From the NCBI GenBank assembly GCA_016841525.1, contig JAENYZ010000004.1, forward strand, positions 124,001 to 188,000: a stretch of DNA of 64,000 nt, in the 5' to 3' direction. The notes beneath the pieces are model-generated. The model made no database searches. It was not told the DNA's origin and saw only the letters and a program-made list of their open reading frames with translations. A program made the position numbers and the translations under genes. Origin of the DNA: Anaerolineaceae bacterium. Its GTDB lineage: Bacteria; Chloroflexota; Anaerolineae; Anaerolineales; Anaerolineaceae. Positions 26,974 through 36,254 of this stretch are shown piece after piece. The stretch's first letter is position 1; every line of letters starts with the position of its first letter.

Positions 26974-28174
26974 GATATGGAAAATCATCAAGTATGAGTA
27001 CACAAAACACGTTTTTCAGAAAAGGTTTCTATTTAGCTTACTCAGCCTTCCTTTAGTTGTGGTGCTGATGGTTGGTGTCTCCCTGCTGATGGGTGTTCTT
27101 ACAATCGACACATCGCCAGTGGGATACATCGATCATTCAGGTACGATGAAAGATCCGCAGCCTTTAGAAAGGGAATCCAGCATATTCGAACCAGCCATTG
27201 ATTTCCTCCCCTATCAAGACGAAGAGCAAGCCCAAAAAGACCTTGATGCAGAAAATATCCAGGCATACTATATCCTCCCGGAGGGTTATCCTCAGGATTA
27301 TCGTGTAGACCTGGTTTTCCTGGAAGAGCCAGCATCTGAGGTACAGGAGCAATTTGAACAATTTATCAAACAAAATCTTGACATGTATCAGAATCTGGAA
27401 CCTCAGATCAAGGAAAGGCTTGAGAATGAGAGCCTGATCACAATTTCGACCCTTGATGGTGAACGTGAAATGCGCCAGGATCAATGGTACAACATCTTTG
27501 TTCCCATGATCTCGGGCATCATGTTCTTCATTGTCGTCATGACAAGCGGTGGGTATTTGCTCCAGGCTGTGGTTGAAGAAAAAGAAAACCGAACGATGGA
27601 AATTCTGATCACATCAGTTACACCCAAACAGTTAATGACAGGTAAGATCATCGGAAATATTGGTGTGGGACTGACTCAATTGGTTGTTTGGCTGATCTTT
27701 GCCTGGGTTGGCTTAAACATTGCCGGGCAATTCTTCCCCGTTGTTCAGGACATCTCAATCTCCACAGACTACATCGCTGTCTTGATGCTTGTGTTCTTAC
27801 CATCCTTTGTGATGGTTGCAGCGACCATGGCAGCCATTGGTGCAACAATGACAGAAGCCAAGGAAGCGCAGCAGATCTCCAGTTTGTTTTCACTGCCGAT
27901 GATGATCCCCTATTACTTATCATCCACTATCATGATGAATCCAAACGGGACTTTGGCGACCTTCCTAAGTTACTTCCCCATCACTGCACCCATTACCCTG
28001 ATCATGCGAATGGGGTTCACCGTTGTACCCGCATGGCAAATTGCTATCAACATTGCCATCCTCGTGTTATTTGCCATTCTTGCTATTTGGTTTGCAGGTA
28101 AAGCTTTTCGAATGGGGATGCTGCGTTATGGCAAAAAGCTTTCCTTAAAAGACGTTTTAAGAAAACAGGAGTAA
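26966..28174 (+). CDS. ABC-2 type exporter permease 1, NatB-like
   Basis: The product has 402 residues: one N-terminal helix (~20-43), a large extracytoplasmic domain of about 130 residues, then five or six C-terminal helices. The cytoplasmic motif VVEEKENRTMEILITSVTPKQL is the hallmark of NatB/YhaP-type permeases. It overlaps the ATPase gene by 8 bases and is followed after two bases by a paralogue, suggesting a heterodimeric membrane part. Substrate (sodium, drug or peptide) is unknown. Confidence 0.85.
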   Translation: MTKIWKIIKYEYTKHVFQKRFLFSLLSLPLVVVLMVGVSLLMGVLTIDTSPVGYIDHSGTMKDPQPLERESSIFEPAIDFLPYQDEEQAQKDLDAENIQAYYILPEGYPQDYRVDLVFLEEPASEVQEQFEQFIKQNLDMYQNLEPQIKERLENESLITISTLDGEREMRQDQWYNIFVPMISGIMFFIVVMTSGGYLLQAVVEEKENRTMEILITSVTPKQLMTGKIIGNIGVGLTQLVVWLIFAWVGLNIAGQFFPVVQDISISTDYIAVLMLVFLPSFVMVAATMAAIGATMTEAKEAQQISSLFSLPMMIPYYLSSTIMMNPNGTLATFLSYFPITAPITLIMRMGFTVVPAWQIAINIAILVLFAILAIWFAGKAFRMGMLRYGKKLSLKDVLRKQE

Positions 28175-28176
28175 TT

Positions 28177-29421
28177 ATGAAAAAAACCTGGATTGTACTG
28201 AAAACAGAATTTATCAATACTGTCACCCGACGCTCATTTTTGCTGACCCTGATCCTAGTGCCGCTGGTACCTGCTCTTATCCTGGGCGGCATTTCCCTGT
28301 TCGGTGGTGATGAGGGGGATAGCAGCAGCGGCACACTTTTCCAACCTTCACAAGGAGAGACTCTCCCTGATGGCTATGTCGATCTTTCGGGGGTCATTAA
28401 CCAACTGCCCCCCGGATTGGATTCGGATTCACTAGTTGAATTTGAGAACCCGGACGCAGCCAGGGATGCCATTCAGGCAGATGAAATCAAAGGCTACTTC
28501 CTGATCGAAAAGGATTTTCTAAAATCAGGCGAGATGAAATATTTCCGAGAGGATTTCAACCCCCTTACTGCGATGGAGACCACCGGCATTATTGATGCGG
28601 TCGTCCGATACAACTTATTAGAAGGAGACCTGGATCAACTTGAAACTTTATCACAGCCCATCGAGGTTAATCGAGTTGATTTAGCACCTGAAGTGGAAGA
28701 ACGTGACAACACACATCCTCTGGCATTTTACCTGCCTTATGGTGTCAGTATGCTGTTTTATGTGGTCATCATGACATCAGCCAGCCTGATGCTCGGAAGT
28801 ATTACCAAGGAAAAAGAAAATCGCGTCATGGAAATCCTGATGAGCTCGATTAAGCCTGTGGAACTCTTCACAGGGAAAATCCTTGGATTGGGTTTAATCG
28901 GCCTGCTGCAAATGGTTCTCTGGATGGGTTCTGGAATGTTGCTCCTCAAACTCGGCGGAACCACGCTGAATATCCCACCCAATCTACAACTACCGCCGCA
29001 AATCTTGATTTGGGGGATCGCATTCTTCATATTGGGTTACTTGCTTTATGCAACAATTATGGCGGGGATCGGTGTCCTTGTTCCCAATTTAAAAGAGGCG
29101 TCCCAGGCAACTTATGTAGTCATCATCCCATTCTTGATACCATTGATGCTGGTCGGTGCAATTATTGAAAATCCAAACGGAATATTATCAACCGTTTTAA
29201 GCCTGATCCCATTTACTGCCCCCAACACCATCATGACCCGCATGGCAGCCACAACCGTGCCCTTATGGCAATTGCTCGTCGCTATAGGCTTGTTAATTGC
29301 TTCAATCCTTTTACTCCTGCGCGGCGTCGCCGGGATGTTCAGGGCACAAACATTGTTAACCGGCAGTAAATTCAGCCTGGGTTTATTCATTAAGACATTG
29401 TTCCGCCCTGAAAGGACTTAA
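28177..29421 (+). CDS. ABC-2 type exporter permease 2, NatB-like
   Basis: The product has 414 residues with the same architecture as the preceding protein: an N-terminal helix, an extracytoplasmic domain of ~160 residues, then a multi-helix C-terminal half. The motif reads SITKEKENRVMEILMSSIKPVEL. Sequence is clearly related to but distinct from permease 1, as expected of two subunits working with one ATPase. A hairpin follows the gene. Confidence 0.85.
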   Translation: MKKTWIVLKTEFINTVTRRSFLLTLILVPLVPALILGGISLFGGDEGDSSSGTLFQPSQGETLPDGYVDLSGVINQLPPGLDSDSLVEFENPDAARDAIQADEIKGYFLIEKDFLKSGEMKYFREDFNPLTAMETTGIIDAVVRYNLLEGDLDQLETLSQPIEVNRVDLAPEVEERDNTHPLAFYLPYGVSMLFYVVIMTSASLMLGSITKEKENRVMEILMSSIKPVELFTGKILGLGLIGLLQMVLWMGSGMLLLKLGGTTLNIPPNLQLPPQILIWGIAFFILGYLLYATIMAGIGVLVPNLKEASQATYVVIIPFLIPLMLVGAIIENPNGILSTVLSLIPFTAPNTIMTRMAATTVPLWQLLVAIGLLIASILLLLRGVAGMFRAQTLLTGSKFSLGLFIKTLFRPERT

Positions 29422-29466
29422 TCTTCAAATTCATCCTTGAAATTCAATCGAGATTAAGATTTAATG

Positions 29467-29498
29467 GATGTGGAGGCTAATATAAGAGCTTCCACATC
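29467..29498 (+). terminator. Hairpin after the NatAB-like operon
   Basis: A 12-bp stem with one wobble pair (29467-29478 with 29487-29498) and an eight-base loop. The T-tail is poor, so termination may be weak. Confidence 0.5.
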
Positions 29499-29639
29499 TT
29501 AGTCATAAATGGAGACTTGGCAAAATTATTGCAACCAATCATTTAAGCGAAAAACAACACGCCCCTTTTTGAATTGTGGAAGTAACAAACTCACCAGTTT
29601 AAAAAGCTAAAAATATCTTCAAAATAGCTAGGAGAAAGC

Positions 29640-30785
29640 ATGAAAAAGCTAAGGATCACACTCATTATTGGAATAATTTTCAGCATTATCCTTTCTGGAT
29701 GTAATTTTCCTGGGCAGGAAACCCCAACATCCCAGGTAGATGCCCTCAATACTGCAGCTGCTCAAACAATACAGGCGCAGCAAACAAGCATTGCCCAAAC
29801 AGCCCTGGCGACAAAGCAAGAACAACCAGGCCCGACACAGACATTATCGCCAGAACCGTCTGAAGAACCTGGCTCACCCTCAGCAACATTATCACCAAGT
29901 GATACACCAACGACAGCCCCGACCCAAACGCCTGAAATTGAATGTAACCAGGCTGGTTTTGTCGCTGAGACCATCCCTGATGGAACAGATTATGATCCTG
30001 GTGAGGAATTCACAAAGACCTGGACACTTGAGAACACCGGAAGCTGTACTTGGGATGCAAATTATGACATCGTCTTTGTTGAGGGGGATGCCATGGGTGC
30101 GCCAGCATCAAGCTCCCTTACCAGCGGAACAGTTAAACCCGGAGAGACAGTCAAGATCAGTATGGACTTGAAAGCACCGATTGCTGCCGGCACCCATCGA
30201 GGTAATTTCAAGCTGCGCGATCAAAACGGCGTCTTATTCGGGATTGGCGATAAAGATGGCAACTTCTGGGTCAAAATTGATGTCCAGGGCACTGTTTATG
30301 ATTTTACAAAGAATTACTGCGCATCAGGTGTCGTTTGGTCAAGCGGCGTTGGCACCTTACCCTGCCCCGGTTCCTCAGGTGATAGTGCAGGTTACGTCAG
30401 AAAAATTGATGAGCCTACCCTTGAAAACGGCATGAAAGATGATGAACCAGGCTTACAGGTTCATCCGCAGATGGTCAATGACGGGTGGATCAGGGGCATC
30501 TTCCCTGAAGTTTCAGTTACAGAAAATGTGTACTTCTATGCAATCGTCGGCTGCTACAGCGATTCAAACTGTGATGTCAAGTTCAAGCTAAATTACAGAA
30601 TTGACGGGGGTGCAGAACGTACACTGGCAACGTGGCATGAAGTGCAGGATGATGATTTCAATCGCATTAAATTGGACCTGGATGATTTAGCAGGTGAAGA
30701 TGTTCAATTTATCCTGCTGGTTGAAGCTAACGGCAGCGCTTCAAACGACCTGGCGATGTGGTTTGGCCCCCGCATTGAGCCATAA
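29640..30785 (+). CDS. Lipoprotein with NBR1-like Ig domain and unknown C-terminal domain
   Basis: The product has 381 residues. The signal ends in ILSGC (Cys21). A Gln/Thr/Ser/Pro-rich linker follows to about residue 100. Residues ~100-215 form an NBR1-type Ig-like domain: FTKTWTLENTGSCTWDANYD and later GNFKLRDQNGVLFGIGD are characteristic. Residues ~220-381 are a further domain with spaced cysteines, ending NDLAMWFGPRIEP, which I do not recognise but which looks like a beta-rich binding module. It is exported, membrane-anchored and probably involved in surface binding. The next gene is a close paralogue. Confidence 0.8.
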   Translation: MKKLRITLIIGIIFSIILSGCNFPGQETPTSQVDALNTAAAQTIQAQQTSIAQTALATKQEQPGPTQTLSPEPSEEPGSPSATLSPSDTPTTAPTQTPEIECNQAGFVAETIPDGTDYDPGEEFTKTWTLENTGSCTWDANYDIVFVEGDAMGAPASSSLTSGTVKPGETVKISMDLKAPIAAGTHRGNFKLRDQNGVLFGIGDKDGNFWVKIDVQGTVYDFTKNYCASGVVWSSGVGTLPCPGSSGDSAGYVRKIDEPTLENGMKDDEPGLQVHPQMVNDGWIRGIFPEVSVTENVYFYAIVGCYSDSNCDVKFKLNYRIDGGAERTLATWHEVQDDDFNRIKLDLDDLAGEDVQFILLVEANGSASNDLAMWFGPRIEP

Positions 30786-30814
30786 TTTCACATAAAATTG
30801 CACATTAGGCCTTC

Positions 30815-30848
30815 TGACCCCGGGAGATTATTCTTCCGGGGTCAAATT
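30815..30848 (+). terminator. Rho-independent terminator
   Basis: TGACCCCGG pairs with CCGGGGTCA and is followed by AATTATTATT. The rest of the 352-bp gap up to 31137 holds no feature I can support apart from the ribosome site of the next gene. Confidence 0.7.
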
Positions 30849-31137
30849 ATTATTGCTTAGATAATCCCATCAGACGCATTAAGATATCCTGAAAGAGGGG
30901 ATTTTCAGAAATATTCAGTCCCATCAGAACACCCATCCGAAAATTTCAAAAAAAAAGTCAATAGATTTCCCAAAATTCCTTGAAAATTAAATTGGAACAA
31001 GTATCTTTTTGAATACGTCTATAGTGTGATAGACAAAAAAATGATTTAGGTACGCTTCTGTCTGGCAATCGATTCGCAAGTGTAAGCACCCTAAATCAAA
31101 TATTAAAGAAAGATCACTTGTTGTGATGGAGGTAAGA

Positions 31138-32280
31138 ATGAAAAAGTTAGTTTTATTTTTTAGTTTAGGATTAGTTGTTAGTATCGCCCTTTCAAGCTGT
31201 AATTTGTTCGATAATCAAACGCCCACATCCCAGGTGGATGATTTAAGTACATTGGTTGTTCAAACCATCAATGCACAGCAAACAAACGTTGCTCAAACAG
31301 CACAACCAACAAATCAGGGGGCTCAAGCCACGCCTACACCCACATCGGAACCAACAGAGGAGCCAGTTGTACCATCAGCAACGCCTGTGCCCACCAACAC
31401 CCCGATAATTGAACCTACCCAAACGTCAAACCTTGCGTGTAACCAGGCAATTTTAATCTCAGAAACAATATCTGACGGCACTGATTTCGGTCCCAATGAA
31501 AAATTCACCAAAACCTGGACCGTGAAAAACACCGGCACTTGTACCTGGGATGCTGATTACGATGTGGTTTTTGTTAAAGGCGATACTTTGAGCGCACCAG
31601 CATCAATATCCTTAACCAAAGGTACCGTCAAACCAGGCGAGACGATCAAAATCGCACTGGAGTTGACAGCCCCAATCACTCCTGGAAGGCACAGAGGTGA
31701 TTTCAAGCTGCGAGACCAAAATGGCAATCTATATGGGATCGGCGAAGGTAATTCTAATTTCTGGGTCGAGATTGATGTTAAAAGCACGGTATATGATTTC
31801 ACAGAGAATTATTGCAGCTCTGGCGTCGTTTGGAGGCATGCTTCGGGCACCCTGCCCTGCCCTGGCAAATCCGGAGACAGTGATGGCTGGGTGAAGAAAA
31901 TCAATAATCCCATCCTTGAAAATGGATCTGTGGACAACGAGCCTGGCCTTCAGGTACATCCACAAATGGTTGAAAAGGGTTGGATCAGGGGTACTTTCCC
32001 TAAAATGACTATTTCAAAAGGTGTGAATTTTTACGCCATCATTGGCTGCTACGATGCTTCAAAATGTGATGTCCGATTCCGATTGAACTATAAAATTGAT
32101 GGTGGTGAAGAACAGACATTAGCGAAATGGTATGAAGTCCAGGATGGAAAGTTTACTCGAGTAAAGATCAATCTTGATGAACTTGCCGGAAAAAACGTGA
32201 GCTTTATTTTAGTTACAAATGCTAACGGCAGCCCTGAGAATGACCTGGCGATGTGGTTTGGTCCCCGAATTGAACCATAA
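31138..32280 (+). CDS. Lipoprotein with NBR1-like Ig domain, paralogue of the preceding gene
   Basis: The product has about 380 residues and the same three parts as the gene at 29640: lipobox ALSSC (Cys21), a low-complexity linker starting with the same TPTSQVDDLS-type phrase, an NBR1-like Ig domain (FTKTWTVKNTGTCTWDADYD) and the unassigned C-terminal domain ending NDLAMWFGPRIEP. Similarity runs the full length, so this is a tandem duplication that has diverged. ATG 31138 is preferred over TTG 31123 because GGAGG lies just before it. A terminator follows. Confidence 0.8.
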   Translation: MKKLVLFFSLGLVVSIALSSCNLFDNQTPTSQVDDLSTLVVQTINAQQTNVAQTAQPTNQGAQATPTPTSEPTEEPVVPSATPVPTNTPIIEPTQTSNLACNQAILISETISDGTDFGPNEKFTKTWTVKNTGTCTWDADYDVVFVKGDTLSAPASISLTKGTVKPGETIKIALELTAPITPGRHRGDFKLRDQNGNLYGIGEGNSNFWVEIDVKSTVYDFTENYCSSGVVWRHASGTLPCPGKSGDSDGWVKKINNPILENGSVDNEPGLQVHPQMVEKGWIRGTFPKMTISKGVNFYAIIGCYDASKCDVRFRLNYKIDGGEEQTLAKWYEVQDGKFTRVKINLDELAGKNVSFILVTNANGSPENDLAMWFGPRIEP

Positions 32281-32304
32281 AAGATATTTTTTTCGATGCA
32301 CGTA

Positions 32305-32342
32305 TGCCCCGGGAAGTTTTCTCCCGGGGTATTTGGTTTTTT
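32305..32342 (+). terminator. Rho-independent terminator
   Basis: CCCCGGGA pairs with TCCCGGGG (32307-32314 with 32322-32329), and a T-rich stretch to 32342 follows. Confidence 0.75.
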
Positions 32343-32479
32343 TCACACTAAGCAAGTGCTCAACTATAATTTTTCCCCTCCACAGGGCTTAATCTTGACT
32401 TTTTACGCCGTTAATCTACAATTGAAAAGGTGACCAACCCTAAAAACAATCGTTGGTCAGGAGGCAAACGATAAATATT

Positions 32480-33136
32480 ATGATGAAAACAAACAGAATT
32501 TTTTTACTTTTGACCATTATTGCACTGTCTGCGTTGATTTTAACAGCTTGCAATTCGGGAGAACCGGAAATTGACATTGACGCCCAGCGCACAGGCTTTG
32601 CACAAACTGCGGATGTTCAGGCAACAATGACAGCTCAGGCACAACCCACAGCGACAAACACACCCGAGCCCTCTCCGACCCCCAGCTTCACGGATACCCC
32701 AGAAGTGACAGAAACCCCAGAAGGGACTGAGACTTCTGAAGAAACAACCACAGAGACCCCCGAAGCAACAGCTACACAACAGGCCAGCACCGGAACTGAC
32801 AGCGCAGCGTGGATCGCACAGGATCCACCCGACAATACCGAGTTTACGCCTGGTGAGGAATTCACCATCACCTGGTCACTGGAAAACACCGGTTCATCAA
32901 CCTGGGGAACAAATTATTACATTCAATTTGCATCCGGTGAAGAGATGGGTGCAACAGATGAAATGGTGTATCTCCCTTACCCTGTGCCGCCAGGCACCAG
33001 CGTTCAAATAAGCGTTGACCTGGTTGCTCCTGGATCAACCGGCGAGAAACAATCCAATTGGCGGCTTTACAACAACAGCAACACCTCATTCTATGAATTT
33101 TATATCATCATCGACGTCGTTGAAAACAAGGATTAA
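32480..33136 (+). CDS. Short lipoprotein with NBR1-like Ig domain
   Basis: The product has about 218 residues: signal with lipobox LILTAC, a long Thr/Glu/Pro linker, and one NBR1-like Ig domain (FTITWSLENTGSSTWGTNYY) that runs to the C-terminus. It lacks the extra C-terminal domain of its two upstream relatives. The start is one of the paired ATG codons at 32480 and 32483; the AGGAGG at 32459 is rather far upstream, so an earlier non-ATG start is possible. queG follows after 35 bases. Confidence 0.75.
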   Translation: MMKTNRIFLLLTIIALSALILTACNSGEPEIDIDAQRTGFAQTADVQATMTAQAQPTATNTPEPSPTPSFTDTPEVTETPEGTETSEETTTETPEATATQQASTGTDSAAWIAQDPPDNTEFTPGEEFTITWSLENTGSSTWGTNYYIQFASGEEMGATDEMVYLPYPVPPGTSVQISVDLVAPGSTGEKQSNWRLYNNSNTSFYEFYIIIDVVENKD

Positions 33137-33171
33137 TCACTGGTCATAAGATTGTAAGAACGAAATACTTG

Positions 33172-34227
33172 ATGTTGAATTTAGACGAACTGACCATGGC
33201 AATCAAAACCGAGGCAAACCGCCTCGGTTTTAACCATACGGGTATTGCACCCGCCTTACCTTCCCCGCATTATGATGCTTTCCTGCAATGGGTAGAGGAG
33301 GGAAATCATGCTGAAATGGGTTACCTGGCTCGTGAGGATACCCTGGCAAAACGCGGTGATCCCAGCCTGATCCTTGAGGGTTGTCAGCGGCTGATTTGTT
33401 TAGCAATGCCTTATGCAAGGCCAAATATATCAACCCAGGACTGCCCCCCGGGCAAGGGAAAAATATCTGCTTATGCTGTGACCCGTGATTACCACGAGGT
33501 CATTTGGGACAGGCTGTATCAGCTTGAGGAGTTCATCCATGCCCACGCTGATGACAAAGTAAAAACCAAATCCTATATTGATACAGGTCCCATCCTTGAG
33601 CGATCTTATGCATCAAAAGCAGGCTTAGGTATTGCTGGCAAGAATTCTTGCCTGATCATCAAGGGTTTTGGCTCTTATTTTTTCCTGGCTGAAATCCTGA
33701 TCGATCTACCACTGCCCATTGACCAGGTGTTCACGAGAGACCTTTGCGGCACCTGCCAGCGCTGCATTGAAGCCTGCCCCACCAGATGCATTCGGGAGGA
33801 TTACACCATTGATGCCGGGAGCTGCATCAGCTACCTGACCATCGAAAACAAAGGCATCATCCCTGATCACCTGAAACCGCTGGTTGGGAATAGGGTCTTT
33901 GGCTGCGACGTCTGCCAGACTGTGTGTCCTCACAATGCCTGGACACCCGAACAGAACCTGGTGTTAGGCGAACCACGCCTTCCCGAATGCTTTGATTTGA
34001 TCGAATTATTCAACCTTGACGCGGATCAATTTAAATCAAAGTTTCATGAGACACCCCTTCTGCGTACCAAGCGCGCTGGCATGCTGCGCACTGCAGCCGT
34101 TGTTTTTGGCAACCAGAAATTTCAACTCGCCCTGCCCATCCTGCAAAAAGCTCTGGAAAAAGAAGAGGATCCTGCGCTGAAAGATGCCTGCGGCTGGGCA
34201 ATCCGGCAAATAACGGGGACCCAATAA
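33172..34227 (+). CDS. queG: Epoxyqueuosine reductase
   Basis: The product reduces epoxyqueuosine to queuosine in tRNA, using cobalamin and two [4Fe-4S] clusters. At about 351 residues it has family length. The cluster motifs are LCGTCQRCIEACPT and GCDVCQTVCPHN, with an extra cysteine in GSCISY. IDTGPILERSYASKAGLG is the conserved substrate-pocket segment, and the C-terminal ~60 residues look like a HEAT repeat. ATG 33172 is chosen over TTG 33169. The next gene, another tRNA-modification enzyme, begins one base after the stop. Confidence 0.93.
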   Translation: MLNLDELTMAIKTEANRLGFNHTGIAPALPSPHYDAFLQWVEEGNHAEMGYLAREDTLAKRGDPSLILEGCQRLICLAMPYARPNISTQDCPPGKGKISAYAVTRDYHEVIWDRLYQLEEFIHAHADDKVKTKSYIDTGPILERSYASKAGLGIAGKNSCLIIKGFGSYFFLAEILIDLPLPIDQVFTRDLCGTCQRCIEACPTRCIREDYTIDAGSCISYLTIENKGIIPDHLKPLVGNRVFGCDVCQTVCPHNAWTPEQNLVLGEPRLPECFDLIELFNLDADQFKSKFHETPLLRTKRAGMLRTAAVVFGNQKFQLALPILQKALEKEEDPALKDACGWAIRQITGTQ

Positions 34228-34228
34228 A

Positions 34229-35215
34229 ATGAGCCAGGCATCCAATCGCGATTTGATAACCGGTAAAAAGCCGCACTTGATGATTGGGGACGTTCCCATT
34301 TATGGCGACCTGATCCTGGCGCCAATGGATGGGGTTACCGATATGCCCTTTCGATCCCTTTGCAGACGACTGGGATCCGCACTGACGGTGACAGAGTTCA
34401 TCAACGCCATTGATGTGATTGAAAAACACCCCCGATACCACAAGCGGCTGGCTTTTGAACCCGATCAACGCCCGCTGTCCTTGCAAATACTGGGAGAGCA
34501 GCCTGAACGGATGCTGACAGCAACCATGCGTCTTGTCAATAAAATACACCCTGATATCATCGATATCAACATCGGCTGCCAGTCAAAAAATGTCACCGCC
34601 CGAGGAGCTGGTGCGGCATTGATGAAATCGCCAAAAACCGTCGCACGGATTTTCCAATTGATGACCCACACCTTCAAACTCCCAATTACGGGAAAAATCC
34701 GGTTGGGATGGGATCAGGATCAGATGAATTACCTTGAGGTTGCAAAGATCATCGAGGACAACGGCGGCGCGATGGTTGCAGTACACGGCCGTACCCGCAA
34801 GCAAGCCTACAGGGGCCAAGCGCAGTGGGACCCCATCCGCGAGGTTAAACAAGCCCTGCGTATCCCGGTCATTGGAAACGGCGATGTTAAAACCGTCTCT
34901 GATATTCATGCGATCAAAGAAAGCACCGGCTGTGATGCGGTGATGATCGGACGTGCTGCCGTCAGCAATCCATGGATTTTTAGCAGAAGGGATCGAGAAG
35001 ATGTCCCATGGGGTGAGGTGAAAAGGACCATTTTTGAACACCTGGATGCCATGATCGATTTTTACGGTGAACGGGGCCTGATCACCTTTCGGAAATTCTT
35101 AAAAGCCTATGTCAAACCTTATGATTTGCCATCCGAACTGCTGTTGTCGCTCTTAAAAAGCAAAGATCCAGATTTTATCAAGAGCAATCTTGAAGATTTA
35201 TCCGTCAATGAATAA
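34229..35215 (+). CDS. dus: tRNA-dihydrouridine synthase (DusB-like)
   Basis: This FMN enzyme reduces uridine to dihydrouridine in tRNA. At 328 residues it has family length. The N-terminal flavin site is LAPMDGVTDMPFRSLCRRLG. The catalytic cysteine lies in INIGCQSKNVTARGAGAAL; the residue after it is Gln rather than the usual Pro of NMGCP. VHGRTRKQAYRG, GNGDVKT and MIGRAAVSNPWIF complete the flavin barrel. It forms a tRNA-modification pair with queG. Confidence 0.92.
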   Translation: MSQASNRDLITGKKPHLMIGDVPIYGDLILAPMDGVTDMPFRSLCRRLGSALTVTEFINAIDVIEKHPRYHKRLAFEPDQRPLSLQILGEQPERMLTATMRLVNKIHPDIIDINIGCQSKNVTARGAGAALMKSPKTVARIFQLMTHTFKLPITGKIRLGWDQDQMNYLEVAKIIEDNGGAMVAVHGRTRKQAYRGQAQWDPIREVKQALRIPVIGNGDVKTVSDIHAIKESTGCDAVMIGRAAVSNPWIFSRRDREDVPWGEVKRTIFEHLDAMIDFYGERGLITFRKFLKAYVKPYDLPSELLLSLLKSKDPDFIKSNLEDLSVNE

Positions 35216-35235
35216 ATTAAAAAATCAAATTACAA

Positions 35236-35269
35236 CCTACCCCCTGACCCCCTCCCTGAAGGGAAGGGG
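35236..35269. repeat. Dispersed repeat R1, copy 1
   Basis: Reverse-oriented copy of a ~35-base element whose core is CCCTTCCCTTCAGGGAGGGG followed by AGGGGGGTAGGT. Other copies are at 45913, 56089 and 62678. Confidence 0.7.
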
Positions 35270-35408
35270 AAAAACCGGGCACTATTGGCAACAACCGTTC
35301 GGGGATATGGTTTACACATCTCTCCTGTCAATTTAGGATTATAAAAGATCAGGTTCCCAAGAATTTCAAATAATTCGTTTGATATAAACAATCTGATAAT
35401 TGCTTTGT

Positions 35409-35556
35409 TTACACCCTCACCTCAATCCTCTCCCTCAGAGAGGGCGAGGAGGCTGTATAAATGACAACCATTATGTTCTTTATACACAGATGTGTGAAGT
35501 ATGAAATTATGTTTAAAACCCTCTCCCTTGACCAAAGGGAGAGGACAGGGTGAGGG
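35409..35556. repeat. Inverted pair of G/C-run repeats
   Basis: A repeat beginning ACCCTCACCTCAATCCTCTC (35409-35450) is mirrored by a related reverse copy at 35517-35556. The two could fold into a large hairpin. They fill most of the 543-bp gap between the dihydrouridine synthase and rpsO genes; no gene is visible there. Confidence 0.6.
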
Positions 35557-35642
35557 TTCCCATGAAATTTCAAACAATTCGCATGGTATCGATTGATGTT
35601 AAGAACTCTCTCATTTGGTCCACCCCCCTGACACCCGCCTGG

Positions 35643-35670
35643 TTGCATATTTATTTACGGCTGGTATAAT
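35643..35670 (+). promoter_or_regulatory. rpsO promoter
   Basis: TTGCAT (35643-35648) and TATAAT (35665-35670) are 16 bases apart, with an extended -10 (TGG before TATAAT). This leaves a leader of about 80 bases before rpsO, in which S15 could bind its own message. Confidence 0.6.
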
Positions 35671-35758
35671 TTAATCCAATGACTGGTCCTGTACCTGGTC
35701 GATTGAGGCTGGGTGCTCGGAGACCTGCAAATAAAAATTTATAAGGAGACGCAGTGTC

Positions 35759-36031
35759 ATGGCATTAGAAAAAGAACGTAAAGAAGAAATCATTGAAGAA
35801 TATAAACGGCATGAGGATGACACGGGTTCACCCGAGGTTCAAATTGCAATCCTCACAAAACGAATCCTGGAATTGACAGATCACTTGCGCATAAACAAGC
35901 ACGACGAAAGTTCACGTCGTGGATTGCTCAAGATGGTTGGTCGCCGTCGTCGTTTACTATCCTACTTGCGCCGCAAAGACTACAAGAGTTACCTGGCGCT
36001 CACTGAAAAGCTCAAGATCCGCAAAAAGTAA
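35759..36031 (+). CDS. rpsO: 30S ribosomal protein S15
   Basis: The 90-residue protein binds the central domain of 16S rRNA early in assembly. It has normal length and the full family pattern: [38 protein letters not shown] and [24 protein letters not shown] lies upstream of ATG 35759. It is followed by pnp, the common bacterial arrangement. Confidence 0.98.
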   Translation: MALEKERKEEIIEEYKRHEDDTGSPEVQIAILTKRILELTDHLRINKHDESSRRGLLKMVGRRRRLLSYLRRKDYKSYLALTEKLKIRKK

Positions 36032-36060
36032 GTTATTGTTTTTGAAGCAATTCGTAAACA

Positions 36061-36220
36061 GACCGCAGAATAAGCAGATTGCAGGGCAAGAAGAAAACCT
36101 CTTCAATGACTCTGAAATTAACTTGTCTGCGGTCGGCTAATTTAAGGTATTATATTCATCCGCAAGTCGGGTATTGAAAATTGCTGAGGAAAGGTCCTCA
36201 CCGGTTTTCAGTTCCTGACT
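36061..36220 (+). promoter_or_regulatory. Structured rpsO-pnp intergenic RNA
   Basis: Two foldable regions fill the space. The first closes with GACCGCAGA (36061-36069) against TCTGCGGTC (36126-36134). The second is a nested hairpin: AGTCGGG (36165-36171) with CCTGACT (36214-36220), GAAAA (36176-36180) with TTTTC (36205-36209), and TGAGG (36185-36189) with CCTCA (36196-36200). The position, just upstream of pnp, matches the RNase III-processed leader through which PNPase represses itself in E. coli; that function here is inference. Confidence 0.55.
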
Positions 36221-36254
36221 GGGCGGGCAATCAGAAAAAAGGAAAATTAAGGAA

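Noticed and set aside
35220-35660. Possible CRISPR array from recurring G/C-run elements
   Set aside because: Units are unequal in length, oriented both ways and not separated by regular spacers.
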